47,886 bases of DNA from positions 1 to 47,886 of the forward strand of contig JAJQDK010000010.1 in NCBI GenBank assembly GCA_021202245.1, read 5' to 3'. The translations under genes and the position numbers were made by a program. The first letter of the stretch is position 1. Each line of letters begins with the position of its first letter. Under the pieces are notes generated by a model. It did not search any database. It was not told where the DNA came from and worked only from the letters and a program-made list of their open reading frames with translations. Of the stretch, positions 24,401 through 32,019 are shown one piece after another. The stretch comes from Clostridiales bacterium (GTDB lineage Bacteria; Bacillota; Clostridia; Oscillospirales; Acutalibacteraceae).

Positions 24401-25033
24401 ATCCCGTTCGGCTTCCGTGTTAAGGTTCAGGAAGGCCAGCAAATCAAGAAGGGCGACAAAATTACCGACGGTGCGGTTAATCCGCACGATATACTCGATA
24501 TCCTCGGACCGGAGGCTGTAATGAACTATCTTATCTCAGAGGTTCAGAGCACCTACCGCTTACAGGGTGTTGAAATCAACGATAAGCATATTGAGGTTAT
24601 TGTTCGTCAGATGATGCGCAAGGTTAAGGTTGACGACGCAGGCGACACCAAATTTATTTCAGGTCAGACCTACGACAAGAACGAGGTTCTCTACGAAAAC
24701 AATCTGATTAAAAAGCGTATCGCAGCAGGCGAAGAGGGACTCAGAGAGGCTCAGTTTACACAGCTTCTCCTCGGTATTACAAAGGCTGCCCTCGCAACCG
24801 ACAGCTTCCTTTCAGCCGCATCGTTCCAGGAAACAACAAGGGTTCTCACCGATGCCGCAATCAAGGGCAAGGTTGACCCGTTGGTCGGCTTAAAGGAAAA
24901 CGTAATCATCGGCAAGCTTATCCCGGCAGGCACGGGAATGACGCGCTATGCCAATGTTGAGCTTGAAGTCGGCTCGCAAATTGATACGGACGAGGACGGC
25001 TCGGATATCAGCGCAAACGTCAGAGCTGTTTAA
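21458..25033 (+). CDS. rpoC: RNA polymerase beta' subunit
   Basis: The beta' subunit with the active-site magnesium loop. 1191 aa. The N-terminal zinc finger is CHCG ... CDRCG (Cys60, Cys62, Cys75, Cys78). The catalytic motif NADFDGDQM has Asp450, Asp452 and Asp454. The bridge helix and trigger loop appear around YFISSRGARKGLADTALRTA and GEPGTQLTMRTFHTGG. The second zinc site lies at CRAKHGACRKCYG. There is no large lineage insertion. The ATG follows AAGGAGG with 8-nt spacing, 12 nt after rpoB. A strong terminator follows. Confidence 0.98.
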   Translation: MMDNNVFDSIKIGLASPEQIREWSYGEVKKPETINYRTLKPERDGLFCERIFGPTKDWECHCGKYKRIRYKGKICDRCGVEVTRAKVRRERMGHIELAAPVSHIWYFKGIPSRIALMLDISPKLLENVLYFSQYIVTDPGDCRDLTKLQCLTEEEYSDMREKYEADFKAGMGAETIKELLKEIDLEALSAELKEEFESATGQKRVRLLKRLDVVESFRMSGNRPEWMILDVVPVIPPDIRPMVQLDGGRFATSDLNDLYRRVINRNNRLKKLLELNAPEIIIRNEKRMLQESVDALIDNGRRGRPVTGPNNRPLKSLSDMLKGKQGRFRQNLLGKRVDYSGRSVIVVGPELKMYQCGLPKEMALELFKPFVMKRLVETNEKMNIKAARKAVERAKDEVWDALEVVIKGHPVLLNRAPTLHRLGIQAFEPVLVEGRALKLHPLACTAYNADFDGDQMAVHVPLSAEAQAEARFLMLAAGNLLKPSDGQPVTVPTQDMILGSYYLTLDKDGEKGEGKVFRDVDEVMMAYQTGEIELHSKIKVRREAVVDGVRESALVDTTIGKIIFNNPIPQDLGFVDRSIPENKFKFEIDFLVGKSGLKKIIDKCIKIHGTTKTSEVLDNIKAQGYKYSTKGAITVAVCDAVIPPAKKEIIAKAEEEVDAVRDEYMMGLRSDEERYEEVLNIWEKATNDVTDALQKNLDRYNPIFMMADSGARGSMSQIRQLAGMRGLIANTSGKTIEIPIKANYREGLNIMEYFISSRGARKGLADTALRTADSGYLTRRLVDVSQEAIIREEDCGTTEGLEIFDIKAGESNVIEGLHERLIGRYLLDDFCDSNGSVLVSKDVLIGDKEADIIVESGVQSIKIRSVLECRAKHGACRKCYGANLANRQPVTVGEAVGIIAAQSIGEPGTQLTMRTFHTGGVASAEDITQGLPRVEELFEARKPKSLAIISEIDGEVRFEEIKNARHAVVYNKETGDDKAYLIPFGFRVKVQEGQQIKKGDKITDGAVNPHDILDILGPEAVMNYLISEVQSTYRLQGVEINDKHIEVIVRQMMRKVKVDDAGDTKFISGQTYDKNEVLYENNLIKKRIAAGEEGLREAQFTQLLLGITKAALATDSFLSAASFQETTRVLTDAAIKGKVDPLVGLKENVIIGKLIPAGTGMTRYANVELEVGSQIDTDEDGSDISANVRAV

Positions 25034-25074
25034 GCGGCAGTACCGATATTTTAATTTAATCTAAGAAGCAAATG

Positions 25075-25105
25075 ACCGACACCGCTTACGGCGGCGTCGG
25101 TTTTT
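25075..25105 (+). terminator. rpoBC terminator
   Basis: ACCGACACCGC (25075-25085), loop TTAC, and GCGGCGTCGGT (25091-25101) pair over 11 positions with one mismatch. TTTTTGTTTT follows. Confidence 0.8.
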
Positions 25106-25237
25106 GTTTTGTGACAGTATTTTTCGGCAAAAAATAAGCTTCACATAATTTTCACATTAAAGAATTTATTTTTGACGTTATTATTTCCAAAGCATAAGTC
25201 TGTTCTTTGTTGGACCTCACAAAAATATTTTTACATA

Positions 25238-25266
25238 TTGTATCAAAAAAGTCGTAATGATATAAT
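25238..25266 (+). promoter_or_regulatory. Promoter of the Sas6-like gene
   Basis: TTGTAT (25238-25243), 17 nt, consensus TATAAT (25261-25266). The leader is about 215 nt and holds a CCGC-rich hairpin, repeat B and a GCGGAG/CTCCGC hairpin (near 25399-25415). Confidence 0.65.
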
Positions 25267-25330
25267 AAATCTATATATCCCCCGCCTCTGTAAGCGGCAG
25301 GAGATATACTGTCTTTCAGCAGGAAATTCA

Positions 25331-25380
25331 GCTCGGAGCAAAGCCCGATGCAAGCTCGCTTAAGATTCGCGAACAGGTTG
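25331..25380 (+). repeat. Repeat family B copy in the Sas6-like leader
   Basis: Begins CTCGGAGCAAAGCCCGATG, continues AAGCTCGCTTAAGATTCG and ends AACAGGTTG, a slightly diverged copy of 376-426. Just upstream, 25278-25305 has the CCCCCGCCTC hairpin sequence also seen next to repeats at 2841. Confidence 0.65.
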
Positions 25381-25489
25381 TAATTACCCGCTGAAGGCAG
25401 GCGGAGTCTTGCTCCGCTATAAATAATTTAATATAGCTCCAATGACAAATTAAGTCGGAGTCAGTATTATTTCAGGAGGAAAATTTAAC

Positions 25490-28255
25490 GTGAAAAAGAA
25501 AAAACAAAAGAAAATTGTAAGCCTATTGCTTGCACTTGCAATGCTTGTGTCAAGTGTTACGGTTTCCGCCTTTACGGCTATTGCGGCAACGGGCGGTTCT
25601 CAGGTATATTTTGACAACTCATCCTATAATTGGGAGCAGGTTTACGTTTACACCTACGGCACTGTGGAAAACGCAGAATGGCCCGGCGAGCTTATGGAGC
25701 TTGACGAGGCAACGGGATTCTACACTTCTGAATTTCCCTCAACCTACAAGTCCGAAAGCATAATCTTTAACAACGGTCTTGAAGAGGACGAGGGCAAGGA
25801 GCAATATCCCGAAAATGCAGGATTATCGCTTGCAGCAGGCGAATGTAAGCTTCTCACCGCTGAAAATCAGTGGGTAGATTACGGCAAGCCCGACGACCAC
25901 GGCTACGGCTTTGCCTACACCGCTTCGGGCACGGCGTTTTCCACCGAAAACATTTCCGTTAAACTCGGACTGAAAAACGCCGAAACAGGCTTTTATTCGA
26001 TTGACGGCTCTGAAAGCAAAGAATTTACCGACGGAACCGTAATTACAGTCGGCGACGGCAAAATCGCCGATACCTCAATCACCCTTGTTTTGACGGCAAC
26101 AGGTGACGACGGTGTAGCCACACAGCAGATTTATACATACAAAAAGACCTTTACCGCATCCCAGACCACCTTTTCTTCACCGAGCGACGGTCATACAACC
26201 GAGTCTGAGTCGGGCTACTACTCAACCAACCCGAATATGCAGCTCGGTCAGTACAAAACCATCACGGTTGACGGCGATCCGAGCGACTGGGACAGCTCTA
26301 TGATAATTGCGCAGGGCATCGCAAACGACGACCCCCGTGTTTATATGCCGTCCTCAATGCACGAACAGCCCTGGGATGACTATGCTCTGTACTGCGCCTG
26401 GGACGATGACAACCTTTACTTTATGTGGGAAATGGCCAACACAACCTACATCACCTCTCCGAGCGACGACTTTGCCGCTTCTAATGAAGCACGTCCCTGG
26501 AGAAACAGCATACCTATGTACCTTGCCCTTTCAATAGATCCCGACAAGCACGCCACAGGAAAAGCAATCGGAACAAGCTTAGACGGCTCAACCTACACCA
26601 ACCCCTATGTTTGGGGCTGTGACGGAGGCGTTGCAGCTAACGGCGGAGTAGGCTTCACAACCAACGTAGACACGCTTATTGCCTTTGACTCAAACAACTC
26701 CAACGGCGGAGCCTCCGTTTTTTATGCCGACGTTCAGGACACGGACGGCAGCTGGCTGTTTAATTATGACACTAAAACTCCTATCGGCGTAACCTCTTAT
26801 GAAAAGCAGGACAACCAAAACGGATTTCAGATTAAATATGCCAACGGCACTCTCTCCGATACTCTTTACGGTGTAAACGGAGCGAAGGGCTCAAGAACCT
26901 TGGGCGACAACACCGACTCAAACTCAGAATGGGTTGACTTCTTTGACCTCGGATATAAGGACTCCTACGGCTTTATCTATGAGGTTGCCGTTCCGCTTTC
27001 CGTTCTGGGAATTGACAGCACTTACATTGAAGAAAACGGTATCGGCGTAATGCAGATACTCACCTACGGCACCTCGGGTATGGATACGCTTCCTCACGAC
27101 CCGTCAATGCTTGATAATGCAGATGTTGAATACAGCTACGATCCCTCCACCTCACACGAAAAAGAGGACGACGACGACATCACCGTTCCGCTTGCGCGAG
27201 TAGGACAGCTTCTCTCGGACACTGTAATCAACTACGCTCCGCTTGAAGTAAACTTCGGTGCTGACAGAAACTCCGGTCAGGCGCTTAACGCTACTCTCTC
27301 GCTTGTTGCAGAGGCTTATAACAACACAGGCGATGTCACCTATGACTTTAAGGTAAACGGCGCCACAATTCAAAATTCTTCCGCATCATCGGTTGCCTGG
27401 GTTCCGGAAGCCGAGGGCACATATGAGATTTCGGTAACGGTTACCGACTCGGACGGCGACACCTGCACCGAAACAAAAACCTTTGTTGTGGGCGCCGCAA
27501 GCGACGACCCCGACCCGACCTACACAGAGGCTACAGAAGCTACAGCCGCCTCCGCTGCTTCGGGAGCAACCTCAGCAACAGAGTCTGGCGATACGGAGCT
27601 TACATCGCTCTCAAGAGTATACTTTGACAACTCCGTTGCAGGATATGAAACGGTTTATGTATACGGCTGGGGAGAAGCAAGCATAAACGGCACATATAAG
27701 CTGACGCAGATTGAAGGCACGGATATTTGGTACTATGATTTCGGAACAGAGGTTACGGAAGGTAAATTCCTGTTCAGAGCTGCAACCGACAATTGGGACG
27801 AACAGTCCGAGGATGTCAGCGTAGCCGACGCTATTGACCAAAATGCTAACTGCTACAAGGCAAACGCAGGCAAGCAGACAGGCGGAGAATGGTACTACTA
27901 TTCCCCCGCATCAGCCGAAACAACCGAGCAAACAGAAGCAACCGCGGTCACCGAGGAACCGACCTCAGCAGAAGTCACAACAGAGGCAACGGAAGCCACA
28001 ACAGAAGTGACCGAGGCTACAACAGAGGCAATGGAAGAAACTTCCGAGCAGGAGCAATACTATGCCGGTGATGTAAATCTGGACAGAACAGTAAATGTTG
28101 CCGATGCAACCCTTGTTCAGAAATACATAGTAGGCAACGAGCCTCTTTCCGAGCTTCAGCTTCAGCTTGCGGACGTTGACCTAAACAACAGCATAAGCAT
28201 TGTGGATGCAACCCTGATTCAAAAAATCGCCGTAGGCTCATACTCGGCGGATTGA
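25490..28255 (+). CDS. Sas6-like secreted starch-binding protein: CBM26, Ig-like, CBM74, Ig-like, CBM26, dockerin
   Basis: A non-catalytic starch-binding component of an amylosome, secreted and probably held to a scaffold by its dockerin. It is 921 aa. A Lys-rich signal peptide occupies 1-33. A CBM26-type module (about 37-118) has VYFDNSSYNWEQVYVYTY and WPGE. An Ig-like domain spans about 135-240. A CBM74-like region (about 250-575) has ITVDGDPSDWD, YALYCAWDDDNLYFMWEM and ARPWRNSIPMYLALS. A second Ig-like domain covers about 578-670, then a second CBM26 (about 709-785, VYFDNSVAGYETVYVYGW). A Thr/Glu linker and a type I dockerin with two calcium loops (about 858-918) close it. This order, without the second CBM26, is that reported for R. 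bromii Sas6, which binds single- and double-helical starch. No glycosidase domain is visible. It starts at GTG with AGGAGG 10 nt upstream. Confidence 0.88.
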   Translation: MKKKKQKKIVSLLLALAMLVSSVTVSAFTAIAATGGSQVYFDNSSYNWEQVYVYTYGTVENAEWPGELMELDEATGFYTSEFPSTYKSESIIFNNGLEEDEGKEQYPENAGLSLAAGECKLLTAENQWVDYGKPDDHGYGFAYTASGTAFSTENISVKLGLKNAETGFYSIDGSESKEFTDGTVITVGDGKIADTSITLVLTATGDDGVATQQIYTYKKTFTASQTTFSSPSDGHTTESESGYYSTNPNMQLGQYKTITVDGDPSDWDSSMIIAQGIANDDPRVYMPSSMHEQPWDDYALYCAWDDDNLYFMWEMANTTYITSPSDDFAASNEARPWRNSIPMYLALSIDPDKHATGKAIGTSLDGSTYTNPYVWGCDGGVAANGGVGFTTNVDTLIAFDSNNSNGGASVFYADVQDTDGSWLFNYDTKTPIGVTSYEKQDNQNGFQIKYANGTLSDTLYGVNGAKGSRTLGDNTDSNSEWVDFFDLGYKDSYGFIYEVAVPLSVLGIDSTYIEENGIGVMQILTYGTSGMDTLPHDPSMLDNADVEYSYDPSTSHEKEDDDDITVPLARVGQLLSDTVINYAPLEVNFGADRNSGQALNATLSLVAEAYNNTGDVTYDFKVNGATIQNSSASSVAWVPEAEGTYEISVTVTDSDGDTCTETKTFVVGAASDDPDPTYTEATEATAASAASGATSATESGDTELTSLSRVYFDNSVAGYETVYVYGWGEASINGTYKLTQIEGTDIWYYDFGTEVTEGKFLFRAATDNWDEQSEDVSVADAIDQNANCYKANAGKQTGGEWYYYSPASAETTEQTEATAVTEEPTSAEVTTEATEATTEVTEATTEAMEETSEQEQYYAGDVNLDRTVNVADATLVQKYIVGNEPLSELQLQLADVDLNNSISIVDATLIQKIAVGSYSAD

Positions 28256-28292
28256 TAATCACGGATTGACGGTTACAGGCTAAACTATAAAT

Positions 28293-28333
28293 AAACACGC
28301 CCGAAGTGAGATAATCATTTCGGGCGTGTTTTT
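28293..28333 (+). terminator. Terminator of the Sas6-like gene
   Basis: AAACACGCCCGAA (28293-28305) pairs perfectly with TTCGGGCGTGTTT (28319-28331), and the T run continues to 28333. Confidence 0.85.
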
Positions 28334-28381
28334 ACTCGGAGTAAGGTCCGATGTAAGCTTGCTTAAGATTGGTTAATGGGC
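28334..28381 (+). repeat. Repeat family B copy after the Sas6-like gene
   Basis: Begins ACTCGGAGTAAGGTCCGATG, continues TAAGCTTGCTTAAGATTGG and ends TTAATGGGCT. It is the most diverged copy. The Sas6-like gene therefore has a repeat-B copy on each side, in the same orientation. Confidence 0.6.
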
Positions 28382-28408
28382 TGAACCGGCTATTCGTTTT
28401 TCTTTGAT

Positions 28409-29362
28409 TTACAGGTCAAGACTTTTAAAGCTTTCGTTTAAAATATCGCAGCAATGCGTCAGCTTTTCAAGCTCGTCCTCCGTTAGCTTCAGCTCCAAAA
28501 TTCTCTTTGCGCCGCCGCTGTTTAATATGCACGGATTGCCGATGAACACGTCCTTTTTGCCGCCGTATTCGCCCCTTAGCCTTGCCGATACGGTCAGCGC
28601 GGAGTTTTCGTTGCGCAGAATTGCATGCACTATTCTCACCATAGCCATTCCTATACCGTAATAGGTAGCTCCCTTTGCCTCGATAATTTTCTGCGCCGCA
28701 CTGCGCACCTCTGCGCTTATCCTGTCAAGGTCCTCCATATAATAGCTCTGCGGATTGTCCCTGAGAACATCCTTGATAGGCTTGGGAGCAAGCAGCGCCT
28801 GACTCCACGGCACAAACTCACTGTTGCCGTGCTCGCCGATTACATAGGCGTGGATATTGCGCGGGTCAACCTCAAAATATTCGCCCAGCAAATACCTCAG
28901 CCTTGCCGTATCAAGGGTTGTTCCCGTGCCGATTACCTTTGCGGCGTTAAAGCCCGAAAGTTCATAGGTTATCCTCGTCATAATGTCAACGGGATTTGTC
29001 GCAACAAGAAAAATTCCGTCAAATCCGCTCTGCACAACCTCCGGCACGATTGATTCAAAAACCATTGCGTTGCGCTTCAGCAGCTGAAGCCTGCTCTCCC
29101 CCGGCTTTTGGTTTACACCTGCGCAGATTGCCACAATCTCTGCATCGCTGCAGTCCTGATAGCTTCCGCTGTAAATCTTCATACTTGAATGTGAAAAAGC
29201 AAGTCCGTGGTTTAAGTCCATCGCTTCGCCGTTTGCTCGCTTTTCGTTGATGTCAATCAGCACCAGCTCATCGCACACATTTTGATTCAGAGTGGCATAC
29301 GCAAAGCTCATTCCTACCATTCCCGTGCCCACAAGCACAACCTTTGTCTTGTTTCCGAACAT
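28409..29362 (-). CDS. ldh: L-lactate dehydrogenase
   Basis: Reduces pyruvate to L-lactate with NADH, regenerating NAD+. 317 aa. The dinucleotide loop is VLVGTGMVGMSFA (Gly12-Gly17). Gln85 in NQKPGESR marks lactate rather than malate specificity, and Arg91 in the mobile loop is the catalytic arginine equivalent. Asp151 and Arg154 (TTLDTARLR) and His178 (GEHGNSEF) complete the active site. Arg156 and His171 match the positions that bind fructose-1,6-bisphosphate in allosteric bacterial enzymes, suggesting activation by glycolytic flux. The ATG has AAAGGA upstream. It diverges from nfnAB. Confidence 0.94.
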   Translation of the reverse strand: MFGNKTKVVLVGTGMVGMSFAYATLNQNVCDELVLIDINEKRANGEAMDLNHGLAFSHSSMKIYSGSYQDCSDAEIVAICAGVNQKPGESRLQLLKRNAMVFESIVPEVVQSGFDGIFLVATNPVDIMTRITYELSGFNAAKVIGTGTTLDTARLRYLLGEYFEVDPRNIHAYVIGEHGNSEFVPWSQALLAPKPIKDVLRDNPQSYYMEDLDRISAEVRSAAQKIIEAKGATYYGIGMAMVRIVHAILRNENSALTVSARLRGEYGGKKDVFIGNPCILNSGGAKRILELKLTEDELEKLTHCCDILNESFKSLDL

Positions 29363-29477
29363 TGTTTGTCATTTCCTTTCTCTCGGGCAGACTCAGCAAT
29401 ATGCGCCTGCTCAATCATTTCATTATATTTTTTTCATACTTTCGTGATTTATACCAATTATTTATATGAAAATCACC

Positions 29478-29506
29478 TTGAAACACTGTAAATTTTATGA
29501 TAAAAT
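29478..29506 (+). promoter_or_regulatory. nfnAB promoter
   Basis: TTGAAA (29478-29483), 17 nt, TAAAAT (29501-29506). The leader runs from about 29513 to 29639. Confidence 0.65.
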
Positions 29507-29512
29507 ATTAGA

Positions 29513-29639
29513 GAAAGACTTGGCTACAACTAAGTATCCGCTGATTTGCTCAGCGCTGCCCATCCGGGAGTCCGGCGTTCTAAGCGCCTGTGTTATTCCG
29601 TTTGGGGTGAATTTGTCTACGAAAGGAATAGGATAAGAG
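29513..29639 (+). promoter_or_regulatory. Structured leader of nfnAB, unassigned
   Basis: The transcribed leader of about 127 nt holds CGCTGA/TCAGCG (29539-29555), a CCGG/CCGG mini-hairpin near 29564-29575 and GGCG/CGCC (29574-29588) in close succession. No terminator is evident. It does not match a riboswitch class I recognise by eye. Confidence 0.35.
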
Positions 29640-30482
29640 ATGTACAAGATTGTTAAGAAAAAATCCCTTAACTCAACTGTTACATTGATGGAAATTGACG
29701 CTCCGCTTATTGCCAAAAAGGCAGAACCGGGTCAGTTTATCATCCTCAGGGTTGATGAGGACGGAGAGCGTATTCCGCTTACTGTTGCGGGCTATGACAG
29801 AGAAGCAGGCACGGTACGCATTATATTTCAGATTGTAGGTGCCACAACGGAAAAATTGAATCACCTTGAAAAGGGCGACTGTATTCAGGACTTTGTCGGA
29901 CCTCTCGGTGTTCCCACACACACGGACGGACTCAAAAAGGTTTGCGTTGTGGGCGGCGGCGTAGGCTGCGCCATTGCACTGCCAGTTGCCGAAAAGCTGC
30001 ACGAGCTCGGCTGTGAGGTTCACTCCATTATCGGCTTCAGAAGCAAGGATCTTGTTATTCTTGAGGACGAATTCAAGGCTTGCTCCGATAAATTTGTTAT
30101 GATGACCGACGACGGCTCCTACGGCAGACAGGGCGTTGTAACCGCTCCGCTTGACGAGATGATTAAGGCGGGCGAAAACTATGACCTTGTTATCACGATT
30201 GGCCCCTTGATTATGATGAAATTTGTTGTCAAAACCACCAAGCCCTATAACATTCCAACCACGGTGTCTATGAACCCGATTATGATTGACGGCACGGGAA
30301 TGTGCGGCGGCTGTCGTCTTACCGTTGACGGCGAAACTAAGTTTGCCTGCGTAGACGGTCCCGATTTTGACGGCTTTAAGGTTGATTTTGACGAGGCTAT
30401 GAAGCGCGGCGCTATGTATAAACCGTTTGAACGCCACGCTTATGAGGAAACATGCAATCTTTTCAAAAAGGAGGTTGAATAA
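29640..30482 (+). CDS. nfnA: NADH-dependent reduced ferredoxin:NADP+ oxidoreductase, subunit A (NfnA-like)
   Basis: The small subunit of the electron-bifurcating transhydrogenase, carrying FAD, a [2Fe-2S] cluster and NAD(H). 280 aa. The N-terminal half has the ferredoxin-reductase-type FAD domain (EPGQFIILRV, RIPLTVAGYD). VCVVGGGVGCAIALPVAE starts the NAD domain at about residue 100. The C-terminal cluster ligands are Cys222, Cys225 (DGTGMCGGC) and Cys237 (FACVDGP). The adjacent NfnB-like gene supports this over the related PyrK or sulfide dehydrogenase roles. The stop is 2 nt from the nfnB start. Confidence 0.88.
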   Translation: MYKIVKKKSLNSTVTLMEIDAPLIAKKAEPGQFIILRVDEDGERIPLTVAGYDREAGTVRIIFQIVGATTEKLNHLEKGDCIQDFVGPLGVPTHTDGLKKVCVVGGGVGCAIALPVAEKLHELGCEVHSIIGFRSKDLVILEDEFKACSDKFVMMTDDGSYGRQGVVTAPLDEMIKAGENYDLVITIGPLIMMKFVVKTTKPYNIPTTVSMNPIMIDGTGMCGGCRLTVDGETKFACVDGPDFDGFKVDFDEAMKRGAMYKPFERHAYEETCNLFKKEVE

Positions 30483-30484
30483 TT

Positions 30485-31879
30485 ATGCCTAATATGTCAC
30501 CCAAAAAGGCTCCCATGCCCACTCAGGCTCCCGATGTAAGAAACAAAAACTTTCTTGAGGTAGCAACAGGCTACACAAAAGAGGTTGCCGTGGAAGAGGC
30601 ACAGCGCTGTTTAAACTGCAAAAATAAACCCTGCGTTTCAGGCTGTCCCGTACATATCGCTATCCCCGACTTTATCAAGGAGTTGGCTAACGGCAATTTT
30701 GCCGCCGCATACGACGTTATTTCCGAGTCAAGCTCGCTTCCCGCTGTCTGCGGTCGAGTTTGCCCGCAGGAAACGCAGTGCGAAGCAAAATGCGTAAGAG
30801 GCATCAAGACCGAACCCGTAGGTATCGGCAGACTTGAGCGCTTTGTTGCGGATTGGCATAATTCACAGCCCGACGCCGAGGTTAAAAAGCCTGTTTCCAA
30901 CGGTCACAAGGTTGCTGTAATCGGCTCCGGCCCGTCAGGTCTTACCTGCGCAGGCGACCTTGCCAAGAAGGGCTATGACGTAACCGTATTTGAGGCTCTG
31001 CACCTTGCGGGTGGCGTGCTTGTTTACGGTATTCCCGAATTCAGACTTCCCAAGTCCATAGTACAAAAGGAGGTTGACACCCTCAAGCAGCTCGGTGTTA
31101 AGGTTGAAACCAATATGGTTATCGGCAGAGTTATCTCTATTGACGAGCTTATGGACGATTACGGCTTTGAGTCGGTATTTATCGGCTCGGGCGCAGGACT
31201 TCCCAGGTTTATGAGCATACCGGGCGAAAACCTCTGCGGAGTTTACTCGGCAAACGAATTTTTGACAAGAACCAATCTTATGAAAGCCTACAAGGATGAT
31301 CCCACAACCCCGATTATGCACGCAAAGAGGGTTGCAGTTGTCGGCGGCGGCAACGTGGCAATGGATGCCGCACGCTGTGCAAAACGTCTGGGCGCCGACG
31401 AGGTTTATATAGTATACAGAAGAAGCGAGGAGGAGCTTCCCGCTCGAAGAGAAGAGGTTGAGCACGCAAAGGAAGAGGGCATTATCTTCAAGCTGCTTAA
31501 CAACCCTGTTGAGATTATCGGCAATGACGATGAATTTGTAACCGGTATGAAGTGCATCAAAATGGAGCTCGGAGAGCCCGACGCAAGCGGCAGGCGCAGA
31601 CTTGTTCCGGTTGAGGGCAGTGAGTTTCTGCTTGATGTTGATGCCGTTGTTATTGCTATCGGCACTTCACCCAATCCGCTCATCAAATCCACCACAAAGG
31701 GACTTGAAACGCAAAAATGGGGCGGAATTATCGCCGATGAGGACGGTCTGACCTCACGAGAGGGCGTGTACGCAGGCGGCGATGCCGTAACGGGCGCTGC
31801 AACGGTTATTCTCGCTATGGGCGCAGGCAAAACAGCTGCCGCCGCTATCGACGAATATATTCAGAACAAAAGCAAATAA
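30485..31879 (+). CDS. nfnB: NADH-dependent reduced ferredoxin:NADP+ oxidoreductase, subunit B (NfnB-like, GltD family)
   Basis: The large subunit with the bifurcating FAD, two [4Fe-4S] clusters and NADP(H). 464 aa. The N-terminal cluster region shows CLNCKNKPCVSGCPV and CGRVCPQETQCEAKCVRG. The FAD loop is VAVIGSGPSGLTCAGDLAKKG, then GGVLVYGIPEFRLPK. The NADP domain has VAVVGGGNVAMDAARCAKRLG and YRRSEEELPARREE. A closing AGGDAVTGAATVILAMGAGK is typical of GltD-like proteins. It could be annotated as glutamate synthase small subunit, but no large GltB gene is here and nfnA is directly upstream. The ATG at 30485 has AAGGAGG upstream inside the nfnA end. Confidence 0.9.
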   Translation: MPNMSPKKAPMPTQAPDVRNKNFLEVATGYTKEVAVEEAQRCLNCKNKPCVSGCPVHIAIPDFIKELANGNFAAAYDVISESSSLPAVCGRVCPQETQCEAKCVRGIKTEPVGIGRLERFVADWHNSQPDAEVKKPVSNGHKVAVIGSGPSGLTCAGDLAKKGYDVTVFEALHLAGGVLVYGIPEFRLPKSIVQKEVDTLKQLGVKVETNMVIGRVISIDELMDDYGFESVFIGSGAGLPRFMSIPGENLCGVYSANEFLTRTNLMKAYKDDPTTPIMHAKRVAVVGGGNVAMDAARCAKRLGADEVYIVYRRSEEELPARREEVEHAKEEGIIFKLLNNPVEIIGNDDEFVTGMKCIKMELGEPDASGRRRLVPVEGSEFLLDVDAVVIAIGTSPNPLIKSTTKGLETQKWGGIIADEDGLTSREGVYAGGDAVTGAATVILAMGAGKTAAAAIDEYIQNKSK

Positions 31880-31905
31880 ACCGGCTCGGATTTTTTGAGC
31901 TTTGC

Positions 31906-31939
31906 GGGTATTCCCTTGAGGAGTACCTGTTTTCTTTTT
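31906..31939 (+). terminator. nfnAB terminator
   Basis: GGGTATTCC (31906-31914) pairs with GGAGTACCT (31920-31928), with two G-U pairs and a 5-nt loop. GTTTTCTTTTTG follows. Confidence 0.7.
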
Positions 31940-31945
31940 GCAACG

Positions 31946-31978
31946 CAAAAAATCCCGACCTGTTTCCAAGTCGGGATT
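31946..31978 (-). terminator. Ribosomal operon terminator
   Basis: On the minus strand AATCCCGAC (31978-31970) pairs with GTCGGGATT (31959-31951), a perfect 9-bp stem, followed by TTTTTT (31951-31946). It lies 40 nt after the rplQ stop. Confidence 0.8.
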
Positions 31979-32019
31979 AAGCAGCTGTTCATACAACCGT
32001 TATTCAACTGTACAAAGAG

